From positions 82,263 through 146,262 of the forward strand of contig NZ_DASPLO010000210.1 in assembly GCF_035627495.1 (NCBI RefSeq): a DNA stretch of 64,000 nucleotides. The letters run 5' to 3'. The translations under genes were made by a program, and so were the position numbers. This DNA comes from Methylocaldum sp035627495 (GTDB lineage Bacteria; Pseudomonadota; Gammaproteobacteria; Methylococcales; Methylococcaceae). Of this stretch, positions 14,938 to 24,842 are shown in pieces. A model generated the notes under the pieces. That model did no database searches. It was given only the letters and a program-made list of their open reading frames with translations, and had not been told where the DNA came from. Numbering within the stretch: position 1 is the stretch's first letter; each line of letters begins with the position of its first letter.

Positions 14938-16143
14938 TCACCGATACAGCAGCACCGCCTCCCGCTCCTCCTGCCAAGACCGCTCGTCCGGCAGCGTCAG
15001 CGCGTCGAGATCGGACGGAGCGGCAGCGGCATCATCCACCCACTGGCGCAGCAGTTCGCTGCCATTGATGAGGTCGATGGCGAGGCGATCGCGTTCGTAC
15101 TCATAAGGAAAGTCGCGCCAGAGATCGTAGTCCGGCCGGAGCTTGCGGATCGCCTTGAAAGCCAGGGCTTGCAGCCGCCAGGGCCGGAAGGCGCCGTGAT
15201 CGTAGGCGGCATCCTCGATATGAATCTGCACGCCTTCGCACAACTTCCCCGTGTGCTTGTGGAAAGTGGGCTCGAACCAGCAGGCGCGCAGCCGACAGCC
15301 CCGCAACCAGCCCGGTGCCAGCGCCTGCATCTCGGCGACGAGCCGGTTCGCATCGAGATCAGGCGCGCCGAAGAGCTCCAGGGGACGGGTGGTGCCGCGG
15401 CCCTCGGACAAGGTCGTCCCTTCCAGCATGACCGTGCCGGCGTAGCAGCGCGCCATCCATAAGTTGGGAGCGTTAGGGCTGGGATTGATCCAGGTACGCT
15501 CGCCCAGAGGCCAGCCGTAGCCCGGTGCTTTCGCCGGCTCCCAACCCTCCATCTTCACGATGCGATAATCCACGTCGAGACGCAGGGTTTCCACGAACCA
15601 GTGAGCCAACTCGCCCAGCGTGAGCCCATGCCGCATGGGGAGTGTTCCGGCGCCCACGAAACTTTCCCAACTGGGGCGTAATCGCAGCCCCTCGATCGGG
15701 CGGCCCGCGGGATTCGGCCGGTCGAGAATCCAGACCGTCTTGCCCTTCTCGGCCGCTTCCTCCAACACGTATCGCAAGGTCGTGATGAAGGTGTAAATTC
15801 GGCAGCCCAGATCCTGCAGATCGACCAGCAGTACGTCGAAGCTGTCCATCATGGCGGCGGTCGGGCGACGCACCTCGCCGTACAGGCTGAAGACCGGAAT
15901 GCCGTGCACCGGATCGGTGAAATCCGGCGACTCGATCATGTTGTCCTGCTTGTCGCCGCGCAGTCCGTGCTGAGGTCCGAAAGCGGCCACGACGTCGATG
16001 TCGTCGAGCGTGGCCAGCGCATCGAGCGAATGAACGAGGTCCCCGGTCACCGAGGCCGGATGGGCGAGCAAGGCCACGCGCCGGCCCGCGAGCGGCTTAC
16101 GAAGGTCGGGGTTGTCGAGCAGCCGGTCAATGCCAAACTTCAT
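14938..16143 (-). CDS. DUF1343 exo-beta-N-acetylmuramidase NamZ-like
   Basis: The 401-residue protein is a full-length DUF1343 (GH171) member: LLAHPASV near the N-terminus, FGPQHGLRGDKQDNM, VLLVDLQDLGCRIYTFI, DRPNPAGRPIEG, and EGRGTTRPLELFGAP. Characterised NamZ removes MurNAc from the non-reducing end of muropeptide chains in cell-wall recycling. There is no signal peptide when starting at ATG 16143, which has AAGGAGA 6 bp upstream, so it would act in the cytoplasm. It runs 22 bp after a DOMON-like gene on the same strand, a pairing that suggests one operon. Confidence 0.9.
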   Translation of the reverse strand: MKFGIDRLLDNPDLRKPLAGRRVALLAHPASVTGDLVHSLDALATLDDIDVVAAFGPQHGLRGDKQDNMIESPDFTDPVHGIPVFSLYGEVRRPTAAMMDSFDVLLVDLQDLGCRIYTFITTLRYVLEEAAEKGKTVWILDRPNPAGRPIEGLRLRPSWESFVGAGTLPMRHGLTLGELAHWFVETLRLDVDYRIVKMEGWEPAKAPGYGWPLGERTWINPSPNAPNLWMARCYAGTVMLEGTTLSEGRGTTRPLELFGAPDLDANRLVAEMQALAPGWLRGCRLRACWFEPTFHKHTGKLCEGVQIHIEDAAYDHGAFRPWRLQALAFKAIRKLRPDYDLWRDFPYEYERDRLAIDLINGSELLRQWVDDAAAAPSDLDALTLPDERSWQEEREAVLLYR

Positions 16144-16165
16144 CAATGTCTCCTTGTGGCGAATC

Positions 16166-16717
16166 TCAGGCGTTGTCGGTGGAATCGAGCTCAAGCACGA
16201 AATTGTCGGGGTGGTGGAAATCGGGCTTGCCCGGCGGGTGCATGAGCGCCCAATATGAGAGTCTGCCGCCCTCCTCTTCGATAACGGCGGACACACCCAG
16301 CCTCAGGTTTGCGCCCTCAAGCTCGATCGGTAGATCGTTCAGACGGATGAGCGTATTCAATTCGAGCCGATGGGCATCGAGGGTCAGCGCAATTTTCGGG
16401 GGGCGGGTTTGCGGAACGACCGACATCCCCTCTCGATAAGCTGAAAAGCGGTAGATCGCCCACTCCGTCGACGGCGCGAAATTGAACTCGTAATATCCTT
16501 CGCCGTGCATCAGAAAAGCTTCGAAACAGGTATGCTGCCAAAGTCCGTCGGCGCGGCGCGCTGGGCAAGGGCTCGGAATCCGCAAACCGGCGATGTCTCC
16601 CTCGATCGCGTAATCGAGCGCGAGCATTCCATCGGACGTTCTCTGCGTCCGCACCGTGAAACGGCGGATGAGCTCGCAAGGGATGGACGGATGGCAATTC
16701 AGCGGAATGGCTTGCAT
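16166..16717 (-). CDS. DOMON-like domain protein
   Basis: The 183-residue protein has the layout of DOMON-like proteins found beside DUF1343 genes: an N-terminal beta segment, LWQHTCFEAFL, the YYEFNFAPSTEWAIYRF stretch, and a C-terminal SYWALMHPPGKPDFHHPDNF. DOMON relatives bind haem or sugars in an immunoglobulin-like fold, but the role of this family is unknown. ATG 16717 is preferred; sequence upstream of it is unrelated Arg-rich read-through. It is probably co-transcribed with the muramidase gene, so a cell-wall sugar role is a guess from context. Confidence 0.8.
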   Translation of the reverse strand: MQAIPLNCHPSIPCELIRRFTVRTQRTSDGMLALDYAIEGDIAGLRIPSPCPARRADGLWQHTCFEAFLMHGEGYYEFNFAPSTEWAIYRFSAYREGMSVVPQTRPPKIALTLDAHRLELNTLIRLNDLPIELEGANLRLGVSAVIEEEGGRLSYWALMHPPGKPDFHHPDNFVLELDSTDNA

Positions 16718-16983
16718 GGGCCCATTATAACCGGTACTAACCCGACGCCCGCACAAACGGCGCCGATTTGCAGGCCAAGACGAATCTGGCCCGGCAAACC
16801 GGACGTGACGTCGTCTCCGGGTGTGCATTCCGGAGACGGCAACAGGATTTTTTCAGATGACAAATGGTCTACGAAACAATGTCGCACCAAAACGGTCGGA
16901 ATGGAGGCTTATTTCAGCGTCTAATTTGTCGCTTTTGGGGGCGGAGAAGATCCGACTGACGGCACAAACGACCCGCTTAAACC

Positions 16984-18438
16984 ATGTCTTCGCTGATCGA
17001 CTCCGATAACAGTCCAATGATGATGATCAATCCGTCGGGCATCATCACCGATGTCAACAGACCGATGGAGGCCCTGATGGGTTACTCGCGCGAGGAACTC
17101 ATCGGCACCCCGTTCAAGAGTTATTTCATCGATCCCGAACTGGCCGACCACGGCATGCTCAGGCGCGTTCTGCGCGAAGGCAAAGTCATCGACTACGAAC
17201 TTACAGCCAAGGCCAAAGACGGGCGCCGGATATTTCTCTCCTTCGATGCCAGCACGTTTAATGATGATCCAGGCCTGCTCCAGGGCATCGTCGCGACGGC
17301 CCAGGACGCGGGCGAGCGAGAACGTGCCCAAACGAAATTCCGCGGGCTGCTGGAATCGGCACCCGACGCAATGGTCATCGTCGACCGGGACGGCCGGATC
17401 GTCCTCGTCAACTCGCAGACCGAGAAACTGTTTGGCTACGGCCGCGGTGACATTCTGGGCCGTAGCGTCGACATCTTGGTGCCCGAGCGCTTCCGGGGCA
17501 AGCACATTGGGCACCGCACCCACTATTTCGATGCTCCCCGGCCGCGGCCGATGGGTTCGGGACTCGAACTTTACGGCTTGCACAAGGACGGCTCCGAATT
17601 CCCGGTCGAAATCAGCCTCAGCCCGCTCGAAACGGAAGACGGCGTCCTCGTGATCGCCTCGATCCGCGATATCACCGACCGCAAACGGTCTGAGCAGATC
17701 CTGCGCGAGAAGAATCTCGAACTGGAGAAAGCCAATCTCGCCAAGGACCACTTTCTGGCCGGCATGTCCCATGAACTGCGCACGCCGCTCAATGCCATCA
17801 TCGGTTTCACCGGCACTTTGTTGATGAAGCTGCCGGGTCCGCTCACCGCAGCGCAGGAAAAGCAGCTAAAGATCATTCAGACCAGCGCCAAGCATCTGCT
17901 ATCGCTGATCAATGACCTGCTCGATCTCGCCAAGATCGAATCGGGCAAAGTCAAAGCCAATCCGGAACCCATTGTGTGCCAAGAAGCGATCCGGGAGGTC
18001 GCCGAAACACTGCGCCCGATGGCGGAACAAAAAGGACTCAGGTTCGAGCTCAAGCTTCCACCGGAAGATATTGTCGTAGAAACCGACCGTCGGGCTTTCA
18101 TCCAAATCCTCATCAACCTTGCGAACAACGCAGTCAAATTCACGCCGCAGGGCGAGGTGTCGATCGAATTGAGCCGGCGACGGGAAAACGGCGATGCCAT
18201 GATTGATGTTAGCGTATGCGACACCGGCATCGGCATTAAACCGGAAGACCAGGCCAAGCTGTTCCAGGCGTTTACCCAGGTGGACGCCACCTCGACCCGG
18301 CGCTTCGAAGGTACCGGATTGGGCTTGTACCTCTGCCAAAAGCTGGCCGCCTTGATCGGCGGGCATATCGGAGTCCGTAGCGAATACGGCACCGGCAGCA
18401 CCTTCACCTTTACCATGCCGGCAAAGAGGACTGGCTGA
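16984..18438 (+). CDS. PAS-PAS hybrid-type sensor histidine kinase
   Basis: The 484-residue protein has two PAS domains (about 1-112 and 113-235), a HisKA dimerisation domain with the phospho-accepting His263 in GMSHELRTPLN, and a HATPase domain with N box NLANNAVKFT, G1 DTGIGI and G2 GTGLGLYL. There is no membrane segment or signal, so it senses a cytoplasmic cue, perhaps via a PAS-bound ligand. The stop overlaps the start of the double-receiver gene (ATGA), and a diguanylate cyclase/phosphodiesterase gene with its own receiver follows. The three probably form one phosphorelay to c-di-GMP. Confidence 0.92.
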   Translation: MSSLIDSDNSPMMMINPSGIITDVNRPMEALMGYSREELIGTPFKSYFIDPELADHGMLRRVLREGKVIDYELTAKAKDGRRIFLSFDASTFNDDPGLLQGIVATAQDAGERERAQTKFRGLLESAPDAMVIVDRDGRIVLVNSQTEKLFGYGRGDILGRSVDILVPERFRGKHIGHRTHYFDAPRPRPMGSGLELYGLHKDGSEFPVEISLSPLETEDGVLVIASIRDITDRKRSEQILREKNLELEKANLAKDHFLAGMSHELRTPLNAIIGFTGTLLMKLPGPLTAAQEKQLKIIQTSAKHLLSLINDLLDLAKIESGKVKANPEPIVCQEAIREVAETLRPMAEQKGLRFELKLPPEDIVVETDRRAFIQILINLANNAVKFTPQGEVSIELSRRRENGDAMIDVSVCDTGIGIKPEDQAKLFQAFTQVDATSTRRFEGTGLGLYLCQKLAALIGGHIGVRSEYGTGSTFTFTMPAKRTG

Positions 18439-19271
18439 TGCCGGCGCGCATACTGGTTATCGAAGATAATCCCGACAACATGGACCTGATGGTCTATCTG
18501 CTCGAAGCTTACGGGCATATACCGCTTACCGCCCATGATGGCGAAGCGGGAGTGGAGATCGCGCTTCGGGAACTCCCGGACCTCGTCATTTGCGACATCC
18601 ATCTGCCCAAGCTGGACGGCTATGGCGTGATTCGGGAACTCAGGCGCCGTGCAGGCCTCGGGCAGACTCCCGTGGTGGCAGTCACCGCCCTCGCCATGGC
18701 GGGCGACCGAGAGAACCTCCTCGCCGCCGGATTCGACGGCTATATCTCCAAACCCATCGTCCCCGAATCTTTTGTCGAGCACGTGGAAAGCTTTTTGCGG
18801 GACGATCTGCGTTCCATCCGTAAACACGAACCGGCCTTGACGGCCCCGGAGCCCGTGGCCACCCCAGAGGCAAGGCGAGGCGCCATCCTGGTCGTGGACG
18901 ATTCCTCGGACAACCGGGAACTCATCCGCAGCATCGTCGAACCTTTTGGTTACGGCGTGACATTGGCCGAGAGCGTAAAGCAAGCGCTCACGCACATCAC
19001 GCGGATACGCTTCGACTTGATTTTGTCCGATCTGGATATGCCCGACATGGACGGCTGGAGCTTCCTTGAAGCCGTCAGAGCCGACGTCCGGTTACGCGCC
19101 ACTCCCCTTGTTTTCATCAGTGCCTCAGTGCAGGGCACCACGGAGCGGGATCTCGCATTGAGGCAGGGCGCCGCCGGGTTTATCCTAAGTCCTATCGAAC
19201 CGCAGGCGTTGCTGAGAGAAATAGAGCGCTGTCTGAACGGAGCCCGACATGGCGAAGATTCTGATCGTTGA
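18438..19271 (+). CDS. Double receiver-domain response regulator (REC-REC)
   Basis: The 277 residues are two receiver domains joined by a Pro/Ala linker (about 125-147) with no output domain. REC1 (1-120) has the acidic pocket (ED at 9-10), phospho-acceptor Asp53 in ICDIHLP, and Lys105 in SKP. REC2 (148-270) has DD at 154-155 and Asp198 in LSDLDMP, but the conserved Lys is Ser (ILSPIEP). REC2 may therefore fail to switch normally. It is translationally coupled to the kinase by a 1-base overlap, and its 3' end overlaps the next gene by 23 bp. It may act as a phosphate shuttle or sink. Confidence 0.92.
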   Translation: MPARILVIEDNPDNMDLMVYLLEAYGHIPLTAHDGEAGVEIALRELPDLVICDIHLPKLDGYGVIRELRRRAGLGQTPVVAVTALAMAGDRENLLAAGFDGYISKPIVPESFVEHVESFLRDDLRSIRKHEPALTAPEPVATPEARRGAILVVDDSSDNRELIRSIVEPFGYGVTLAESVKQALTHITRIRFDLILSDLDMPDMDGWSFLEAVRADVRLRATPLVFISASVQGTTERDLALRQGAAGFILSPIEPQALLREIERCLNGARHGEDSDR

Positions 19272-22200
19272 CGACCGCCCGCTCAACCGCGAATTTCTGG
19301 TGACGCTCCTCGGCTACGGCGATCACCGTCTGCTTGAGGCTTCGGACGGCGCGGAGGCCCTGGAAATCATTCGGGCCGAGCATCCTGATCTGGTGATCAC
19401 CGATATCCTGATGCCGGCTATCGACGGTTACGAGCTGGTAAACCAGCTCCGTGCGGACCCGGCGCTCGCCAAGACTCGCGTCATCTTTTATACCGCCACC
19501 TACCGCGCGCCGGAAGCGCGCGCCTTGGCGGAGTCTTGCGGCGTATCCGCCGTGTTGGCTAAGCCCTCCTCGCCCGAAGAGATTCTCGGCGTCGTGCAAG
19601 GTGTGCTCGGGCTGCCCGCCACCGCGCCCGGCCGTCTGCCGGACACCGCTGCCCAATTGGGGACTGAGCCGCTCGGCAATCTCGCCGGCCAACTCACCGG
19701 CTACTTCTCCGATATCGAAACGGTACGCCAGTTGATAGCCCGGATCATCGAATCCGGACCGGCAATGATGGAAGAACGCGATCAATTGCGCGACATCACT
19801 ACGCGACTCTCGCTGTCCCTGAATCATCTGCAGGAAATCAGCCTTAGGCTCGCTACGCTCATCGAACTGGGGCTAGAACTTGCCTCGGTCCGCGATCCGA
19901 AACGCTTGCTCGAAACCTTTTGTCGCGCGGCCCACGACGTTTGCGCCGCCCAATACGCCGTCGTCGGCTTGCTGAACGGCGATGGGAAACACCTGTGCCA
20001 GATTTACACCCGGGGCATGGAAGAGCAGACCATTGCTCTGCCGGACTTGCCTTCGCTTTCGACCGGAATCCTGGCCCGGCTGCTTGCGGAACGCCATCCC
20101 CAGCGCATTTCCGGATTGAACGGCGACCCGGAATCCTTAGGGTTGCCGGCCACGCACCCGCCGATCTATTCCTTCCTCGGCCTGCCGATCGCATCCTCGA
20201 GCCGTGTCTATGGATGGGTGTATCTTGCCAATAAGCTGGGGGCGGTGGGATTCGACGAGATCGACGAGGATATCGCCGCTACGGTAACAGCCCAAGTGGC
20301 GACCGCCTATGAAAACCTGGGATTTTACGATGAACTGCAGCGGCGGGCGGTGGCCCTGCAACTGGAAATCACCGAACGTAAGCAGGCTCAGGAGTCGTTG
20401 CGCAAAACCCTGCGCGCGCGCGCCGTGATGGCCGAATGCAACCATGCCCTGATTCATGCCGCCGAGGAACACGAACTGTTCGATCAAATGTGCCAAATCA
20501 TGGTCAAGACGGGCAATTACCCGATGGCTTGGATCGGCGTGGTCCGAGACGACGAACACCATACCCTGGCCCCGGTCGCCCATGCCGGTTGCGAAGTCGG
20601 TTGCCTCAAGGAATGGAGGCTCACCAAAATGGACACGGACAACTGCAGCACGCCGGTGGGCAGGGCAGTTCGCAGCGGGAGAACCGTCGTCGTACCGGAC
20701 CTCGCAATCGTTGATGAATGGGCCGGTTGGCGGGAGCAAGTTCTTTCACGAGGGTACCGTTCGGTGATCGCCCTGCCCCTCAAAACCGGCACGCATGTTT
20801 TCGGGGCCTTAAGCATTTACGATAACGCGCCTGCCGCGTTCGGACACGATGAACTGGCCCTGATGGAAGAATTGGCGGACGACATCGCCTATGGCGTCGA
20901 GAACCGCCGGATCCAAGCGGCTCGCGATCGGGCGGAACGGCGCTTGACGACGCAATACGAGGTGGCCCGCCTCTTGGCGGAGTCCGCCACCCTGTCGGAC
21001 GCGAGCCCGAAAATCCTGCAAGTCATTTGCGAAACCCTGAACTGGGATGTGGATGTGGGAGAGCTCTGGGTAGTGGACCGTGCGGCGCAAGTGCTGCGCT
21101 GCGCGGGTCTCTGGTGCAGGGAGGGTACCGAGACCGAGGAGTTCGAGGCAGCCACCCGGCCGATGACGTTTGCGCCAGGCGTGGGACTGCCGGGACGCAT
21201 CTGGATGTCCCAGCAGTCCGTCTGGATTGCCGATCTCTCCCGAGATCCCAACTTTCTGCGAGCCCCTCTCGCCAGCAACGCCGGGTTGCGCGCTGCGTTC
21301 GGTTTTCCGATTCGGTTCGAAGGCCGGGTGCTCGGCGCCGTCGGGTTTTTCAGTCGCGAAATCCGCAAGCCCAAAGAAGACTTGATGAACATGTTCACCG
21401 CCATCGGCAGCCAAATTGGTCTGTTCGTGGAGCGTAAACGCACCGAGGAGGAACTGCGGGTTTCCGAAGAAAAACTGAGCAGCATCCTCGGCTCGATAGA
21501 CAATATTGTCTGGTCCCTCTCGCCATCGACCGGCGAAACGCTTTATGTCAACGCTGCGGCGGAGAAAGTTTGGGGGCGACCGGTAGCCGATTTGATAAAA
21601 AACAAGGATCTATGGCTGCAAAGCGTCCATCCGGAAGACCGGGAACGGATGCGCAACACCATGGGAGAGCTTTTGGAAAAGGGCGCATTGACCACGGAAT
21701 ACCGTATTCAGCGCCCGGATGGCGAAATCCGCTGGCTGGAAGACCGGGTCAAGGTCATTTACGACAAGGCCGGAAACCCCCTGCGGCTCGACGGCGTGGC
21801 CAGCGACATCACCGAGCGGAAGCAATACGAGGCCAGCATCGAGTATCTGGCGACCCATGATGCGCTGACCCATCTCCCCAACCGCACTCTGCTCGCCGAC
21901 CGCCTATCCCAGTCGCTAGCCCACGCAAAGCGCACCGAGCGGCCTCTGGCTTTGCTCTTTCTCGATCTGGACCGATTCAAAGATATCAACGACAGCTTCG
22001 GTCACGCGTTGGGCGACGCCTTGCTGCAAGCCGTCGCCGAACGGCTTCAATTGTCGGTCCGTAAGGGCGACACGGTAGCCCGGCAAGGCGGTGATGAGTT
22101 TCTTATCCTGCTCTCCGATCTCGACAAAATGGAAGACATCGAGTTTGTGGCCATCAAGATTCTCCGGGCCTTCGCCAAGCCTTTCGTGATCGAGGGGCGG

Positions 22201-23160
22201 GAACTGTTTGTGAGCGGCAGCATCGGAGCGAGCGTTTATCCCGCCGACGGTGAAGACATGGAGACGCTGCTCAAGCATGCGGATACGGCCATGTACCGCA
22301 CCAAGGAGGAAGGGGGCAGCGGTTTCCGGCTTTACGCTCGCGAAATGAGTCACCGCGCGCTCGAACGCATCAAAATGGAAAGCGCTCTGCGGCGGGCTTT
22401 GGAACAGCGCCAATTCGAGCTGTTTTATCAGCCCAAGGTGGAGCTCAAGGGCGGTCGGATTATCGGCGCCGAAGCCCTGATCCGCTGGCGGCATCCGGAT
22501 TTGGGATTGGTCTTGCCCGCCCGCTTCATTCCGCTGGCCGAGGAGACCGGCTTGATTCACGCGATCGGCAGTTGGGTACTGAAAGCCGCGTGCTCACAAA
22601 GCAAAGCCTGGCAGGAAGCCGGACTGCCCTCGTTCGGCGTAGCCGTCAATCTGTCCACTCGGCAATTGAGAGGGGGGAATCTGGTGGAATTGGTCACCAA
22701 AACCCTGAGCGAGACCGGATTGGAAGGCCGTTATCTGGAGTTGGAATTGACCGAAACCATGGTCATGCAGGATCCCGAACGCTTCATCCCGATTTTGGCG
22801 GAATTGAAAGAACTGGGTGTGCGGCTCTCCGTCGACGATTTCGGAACGGGCTATTCCAGCTTGAGTTATCTGAAACGGTTCCCGTTCGACCGGCTGAAGA
22901 TCGATCAGTCGTTTGTCCGGGACATCGCGACGGACACTAATGATGCCGTCATCGTGCAAACCGTCATCTCGCTAGGCCACACCCTCGGTCTCAAAGTAGT
23001 CGCGGAGGGCGTGGAAACCTTGGAACAGTTGACTTTCCTTTGCCGCCATCGGTGCGACGACATGCAGGGTTATTATTCGAGCCGCCCGGTCACGGCCGAG
23101 CAATTCGGCCGTCTGCTGCGCGAGAACCGCAGGCTGCCATTGCCGTCGATAGCGGCTTGA
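19249..23160 (+). CDS. REC-GAF-GAF-GAF-PAS-GGDEF-EAL c-di-GMP signalling protein
   Basis: The 1303-residue protein begins with a receiver domain (Asp52 in ITDILMP, Lys in LAKP). Three GAF domains follow (about 200-370, 395-565, 570-735), then a PAS/PAC (about 745-860), a GGDEF domain and an EAL domain. GGDEF is intact (947-951) with an I-site RKGD five residues before it, so diguanylate cyclase activity with product inhibition is expected. EAL keeps EALIRW (1075), ELTETMVM, DDFGTGYSS, KIDQSF and AEGVET, so phosphodiesterase activity is also plausible. The GAFs may bind light, haem or small molecules; the sequence does not say which. It overlaps the double-receiver gene and would be the output of the upstream kinase. 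Confidence 0.93.
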   Translation: MAKILIVDDRPLNREFLVTLLGYGDHRLLEASDGAEALEIIRAEHPDLVITDILMPAIDGYELVNQLRADPALAKTRVIFYTATYRAPEARALAESCGVSAVLAKPSSPEEILGVVQGVLGLPATAPGRLPDTAAQLGTEPLGNLAGQLTGYFSDIETVRQLIARIIESGPAMMEERDQLRDITTRLSLSLNHLQEISLRLATLIELGLELASVRDPKRLLETFCRAAHDVCAAQYAVVGLLNGDGKHLCQIYTRGMEEQTIALPDLPSLSTGILARLLAERHPQRISGLNGDPESLGLPATHPPIYSFLGLPIASSSRVYGWVYLANKLGAVGFDEIDEDIAATVTAQVATAYENLGFYDELQRRAVALQLEITERKQAQESLRKTLRARAVMAECNHALIHAAEEHELFDQMCQIMVKTGNYPMAWIGVVRDDEHHTLAPVAHAGCEVGCLKEWRLTKMDTDNCSTPVGRAVRSGRTVVVPDLAIVDEWAGWREQVLSRGYRSVIALPLKTGTHVFGALSIYDNAPAAFGHDELALMEELADDIAYGVENRRIQAARDRAERRLTTQYEVARLLAESATLSDASPKILQVICETLNWDVDVGELWVVDRAAQVLRCAGLWCREGTETEEFEAATRPMTFAPGVGLPGRIWMSQQSVWIADLSRDPNFLRAPLASNAGLRAAFGFPIRFEGRVLGAVGFFSREIRKPKEDLMNMFTAIGSQIGLFVERKRTEEELRVSEEKLSSILGSIDNIVWSLSPSTGETLYVNAAAEKVWGRPVADLIKNKDLWLQSVHPEDRERMRNTMGELLEKGALTTEYRIQRPDGEIRWLEDRVKVIYDKAGNPLRLDGVASDITERKQYEASIEYLATHDALTHLPNRTLLADRLSQSLAHAKRTERPLALLFLDLDRFKDINDSFGHALGDALLQAVAERLQLSVRKGDTVARQGGDEFLILLSDLDKMEDIEFVAIKILRAFAKPFVIEGRELFVSGSIGASVYPADGEDMETLLKHADTAMYRTKEEGGSGFRLYAREMSHRALERIKMESALRRALEQRQFELFYQPKVELKGGRIIGAEALIRWRHPDLGLVLPARFIPLAEETGLIHAIGSWVLKAACSQSKAWQEAGLPSFGVAVNLSTRQLRGGNLVELVTKTLSETGLEGRYLELELTETMVMQDPERFIPILAELKELGVRLSVDDFGTGYSSLSYLKRFPFDRLKIDQSFVRDIATDTNDAVIVQTVISLGHTLGLKVVAEGVETLEQLTFLCRHRCDDMQGYYSSRPVTAEQFGRLLRENRRLPLPSIAA

Positions 23161-23278
23161 TTTTCGCCGGGAACGGCTACACCGCTCTTTCGACAGGCTA
23201 CAACTGTAGTAGGCCGGAATAAGCCCTTCGGCTGGGCTCAGGACAGGCTTCGCGTTTCCGGCGTTTTGGCTAAAGCGA

Positions 23279-23338
23279 CGTTTGCGATTGGAAGGGTCGT
23301 CCTGGCGCTCCCAGGATGACCGTTTGCGATTGGAAGGG
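23279..23338. repeat. REP-like hairpin between two 18-bp direct repeats
   Basis: CGTTTGCGATTGGAAGGG occurs at 23279-23296 and 23321-23338. Between them GTCGTCCTGG (23296-23305) pairs with CCAGGATGAC (23311-23320) around CGCTC. The same element, with the same CGCTC loop and a changed stem, is at about 47669-47717. It lies between convergent genes. Confidence 0.7.
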
Positions 23339-23347
23339 ATTCCCGAT

Positions 23348-24829
23348 CTACTCTCGTACCCTGCGCGAACGATGCCAAGCCGCGAGGCTCAAGCCCAATC
23401 CAAGAGCGATTACGACGGGCCAATCTCCCCACAGAGCGTAAGGCGTACTGCCCGCAATGGGCGTGATCGTCCCGGTAGCCTGAGCGCGCTGGAACAAAGG
23501 CGCCGCAACGGTGATCTCACCCTTCGGCGAGATGATGGCCGTCACGCCGGTATTGGTGGCGCGCAGCATATAGCGTCCGGTTTCGAGAGCCCTCATCTTG
23601 GCCATCTGCACGTGCTGATGGGGTGCGATGGAATCGCCGAACCAGGCATCGTTCGTGACGTTCACCAGATAAGCGGCCTGGGGTAAACCGGCCAGAGACT
23701 CTTGACCGAAGATGTCTTCATAGCAGATCGAGGCCACCAAAGGATGGCCCGCCGCCACCAGCGGCGTTTGGCCGCCGTTCCCGCTGGCGAAATCCGACAG
23801 CGGAATTTCCAGGATGTCCAGCACGAAACCCAGTACGGGGCGCAACGGCAGATATTCCCCAAAGGGCACCAGATGCCGCTTGAAATAAACCCCCGGCGAT
23901 TTCCCCAGCGCGACGACCGCATTGAAATAGCGGTCCTGGACTTGATCGTAAAACGGTACCCCGATCAATAGGTCGGTACCGCTAGCCTTCGCTTCCGCCT
24001 CCAGATCGGCAAGAAACGTATCCTTGACCTGATGATAAAACGCCGGTATCGCGGTCTCCGGCCAGACGATCAGCCGCGAATCCCACGATTGCCGAGTCAT
24101 CTCGGTATACATTTGCAGCGTCGCCCGCTGGAATTCCGGCTGCCATTTCATGTTTTGGGGGACATTTCCCTGAAGCAACGTCACCTTGAACGGCTCGCCG
24201 GCCGGCTGCGTCCAAGAAACCCCGCTCAATACGCCGCCCAGGCCGAGAACCGAAATGATCGCAACGGCGACGATCATCCGCGGTTTACGAGCCGAATGGA
24301 ACGCGGCCAGAATTCCCCCGGCCACAAAGGCCAGACTCCAGCCGATGCCGTAGACGCCGAGAATGGGCCCGTAGGCAGCCAAGGGTGTATCGGTTTGGCT
24401 ATAGCCGATTTGCAGCCACGGAAACCCGGTCAGGAACCAGCCCCGAAACCATTCCACCAAAATCCAAACCGCCGGGAAAACGACCAGTAATTTATATATC
24501 CGGCCCCCGCCGAAAAAGCGAACTGAAAGCCACCCCGCCAATGCCGGATAAAGCGCCAAGAAGGCCGTAAATACGAAGGTCAACGCCGCCGCCTCAAAGA
24601 GGCTTGCACCGCCGTAATCGTGCATGCTGACGTAAACCCAGGAAACGCCGAGGCCATATTGCCCCAGGCCGAACAGGTAACCGCGCAGAAATGCCCGGCG
24701 CGGCAAGACGTTCAACCAGCCGGCGAACAAGAGAAGTAAGGCGGCGACGGCAAGGACGGGATAGTTGAAAGGGGCAAACGCCAGCGGCAACAACAGACCG
24801 CCGAGCAAAGCCAGAATGTCGTAAATCAC
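23348..24829 (-). CDS. lnt: Apolipoprotein N-acyltransferase Lnt
   Basis: The 493-residue protein has six or more hydrophobic segments in the first 200 residues (inner membrane) followed by a periplasmic nitrilase-like domain. Its Glu-Lys-Cys triad is seen in WPETA, the KRHLVPFGEY stretch and SICYED. Lnt adds the third acyl chain to the N-terminal Cys of lipoproteins. A final membrane helix is near 465-485. It is the last gene of a miaB-ybeZ-ybeY-corC-lnt run, starting 13 bp after corC, the classical order. Confidence 0.95.
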   Translation of the reverse strand: MIYDILALLGGLLLPLAFAPFNYPVLAVAALLLLFAGWLNVLPRRAFLRGYLFGLGQYGLGVSWVYVSMHDYGGASLFEAAALTFVFTAFLALYPALAGWLSVRFFGGGRIYKLLVVFPAVWILVEWFRGWFLTGFPWLQIGYSQTDTPLAAYGPILGVYGIGWSLAFVAGGILAAFHSARKPRMIVAVAIISVLGLGGVLSGVSWTQPAGEPFKVTLLQGNVPQNMKWQPEFQRATLQMYTEMTRQSWDSRLIVWPETAIPAFYHQVKDTFLADLEAEAKASGTDLLIGVPFYDQVQDRYFNAVVALGKSPGVYFKRHLVPFGEYLPLRPVLGFVLDILEIPLSDFASGNGGQTPLVAAGHPLVASICYEDIFGQESLAGLPQAAYLVNVTNDAWFGDSIAPHQHVQMAKMRALETGRYMLRATNTGVTAIISPKGEITVAAPLFQRAQATGTITPIAGSTPYALWGDWPVVIALGLGLSLAAWHRSRRVRE

Positions 24830-24842
24830 GGTCCGGATCTTG

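Noticed and set aside
16718..16828. Longer N-terminus for the DOMON-like gene (start at 16828)
   Set aside because: Adds 37 Arg-rich residues unlike the family; ATG 16717 gives the usual start.
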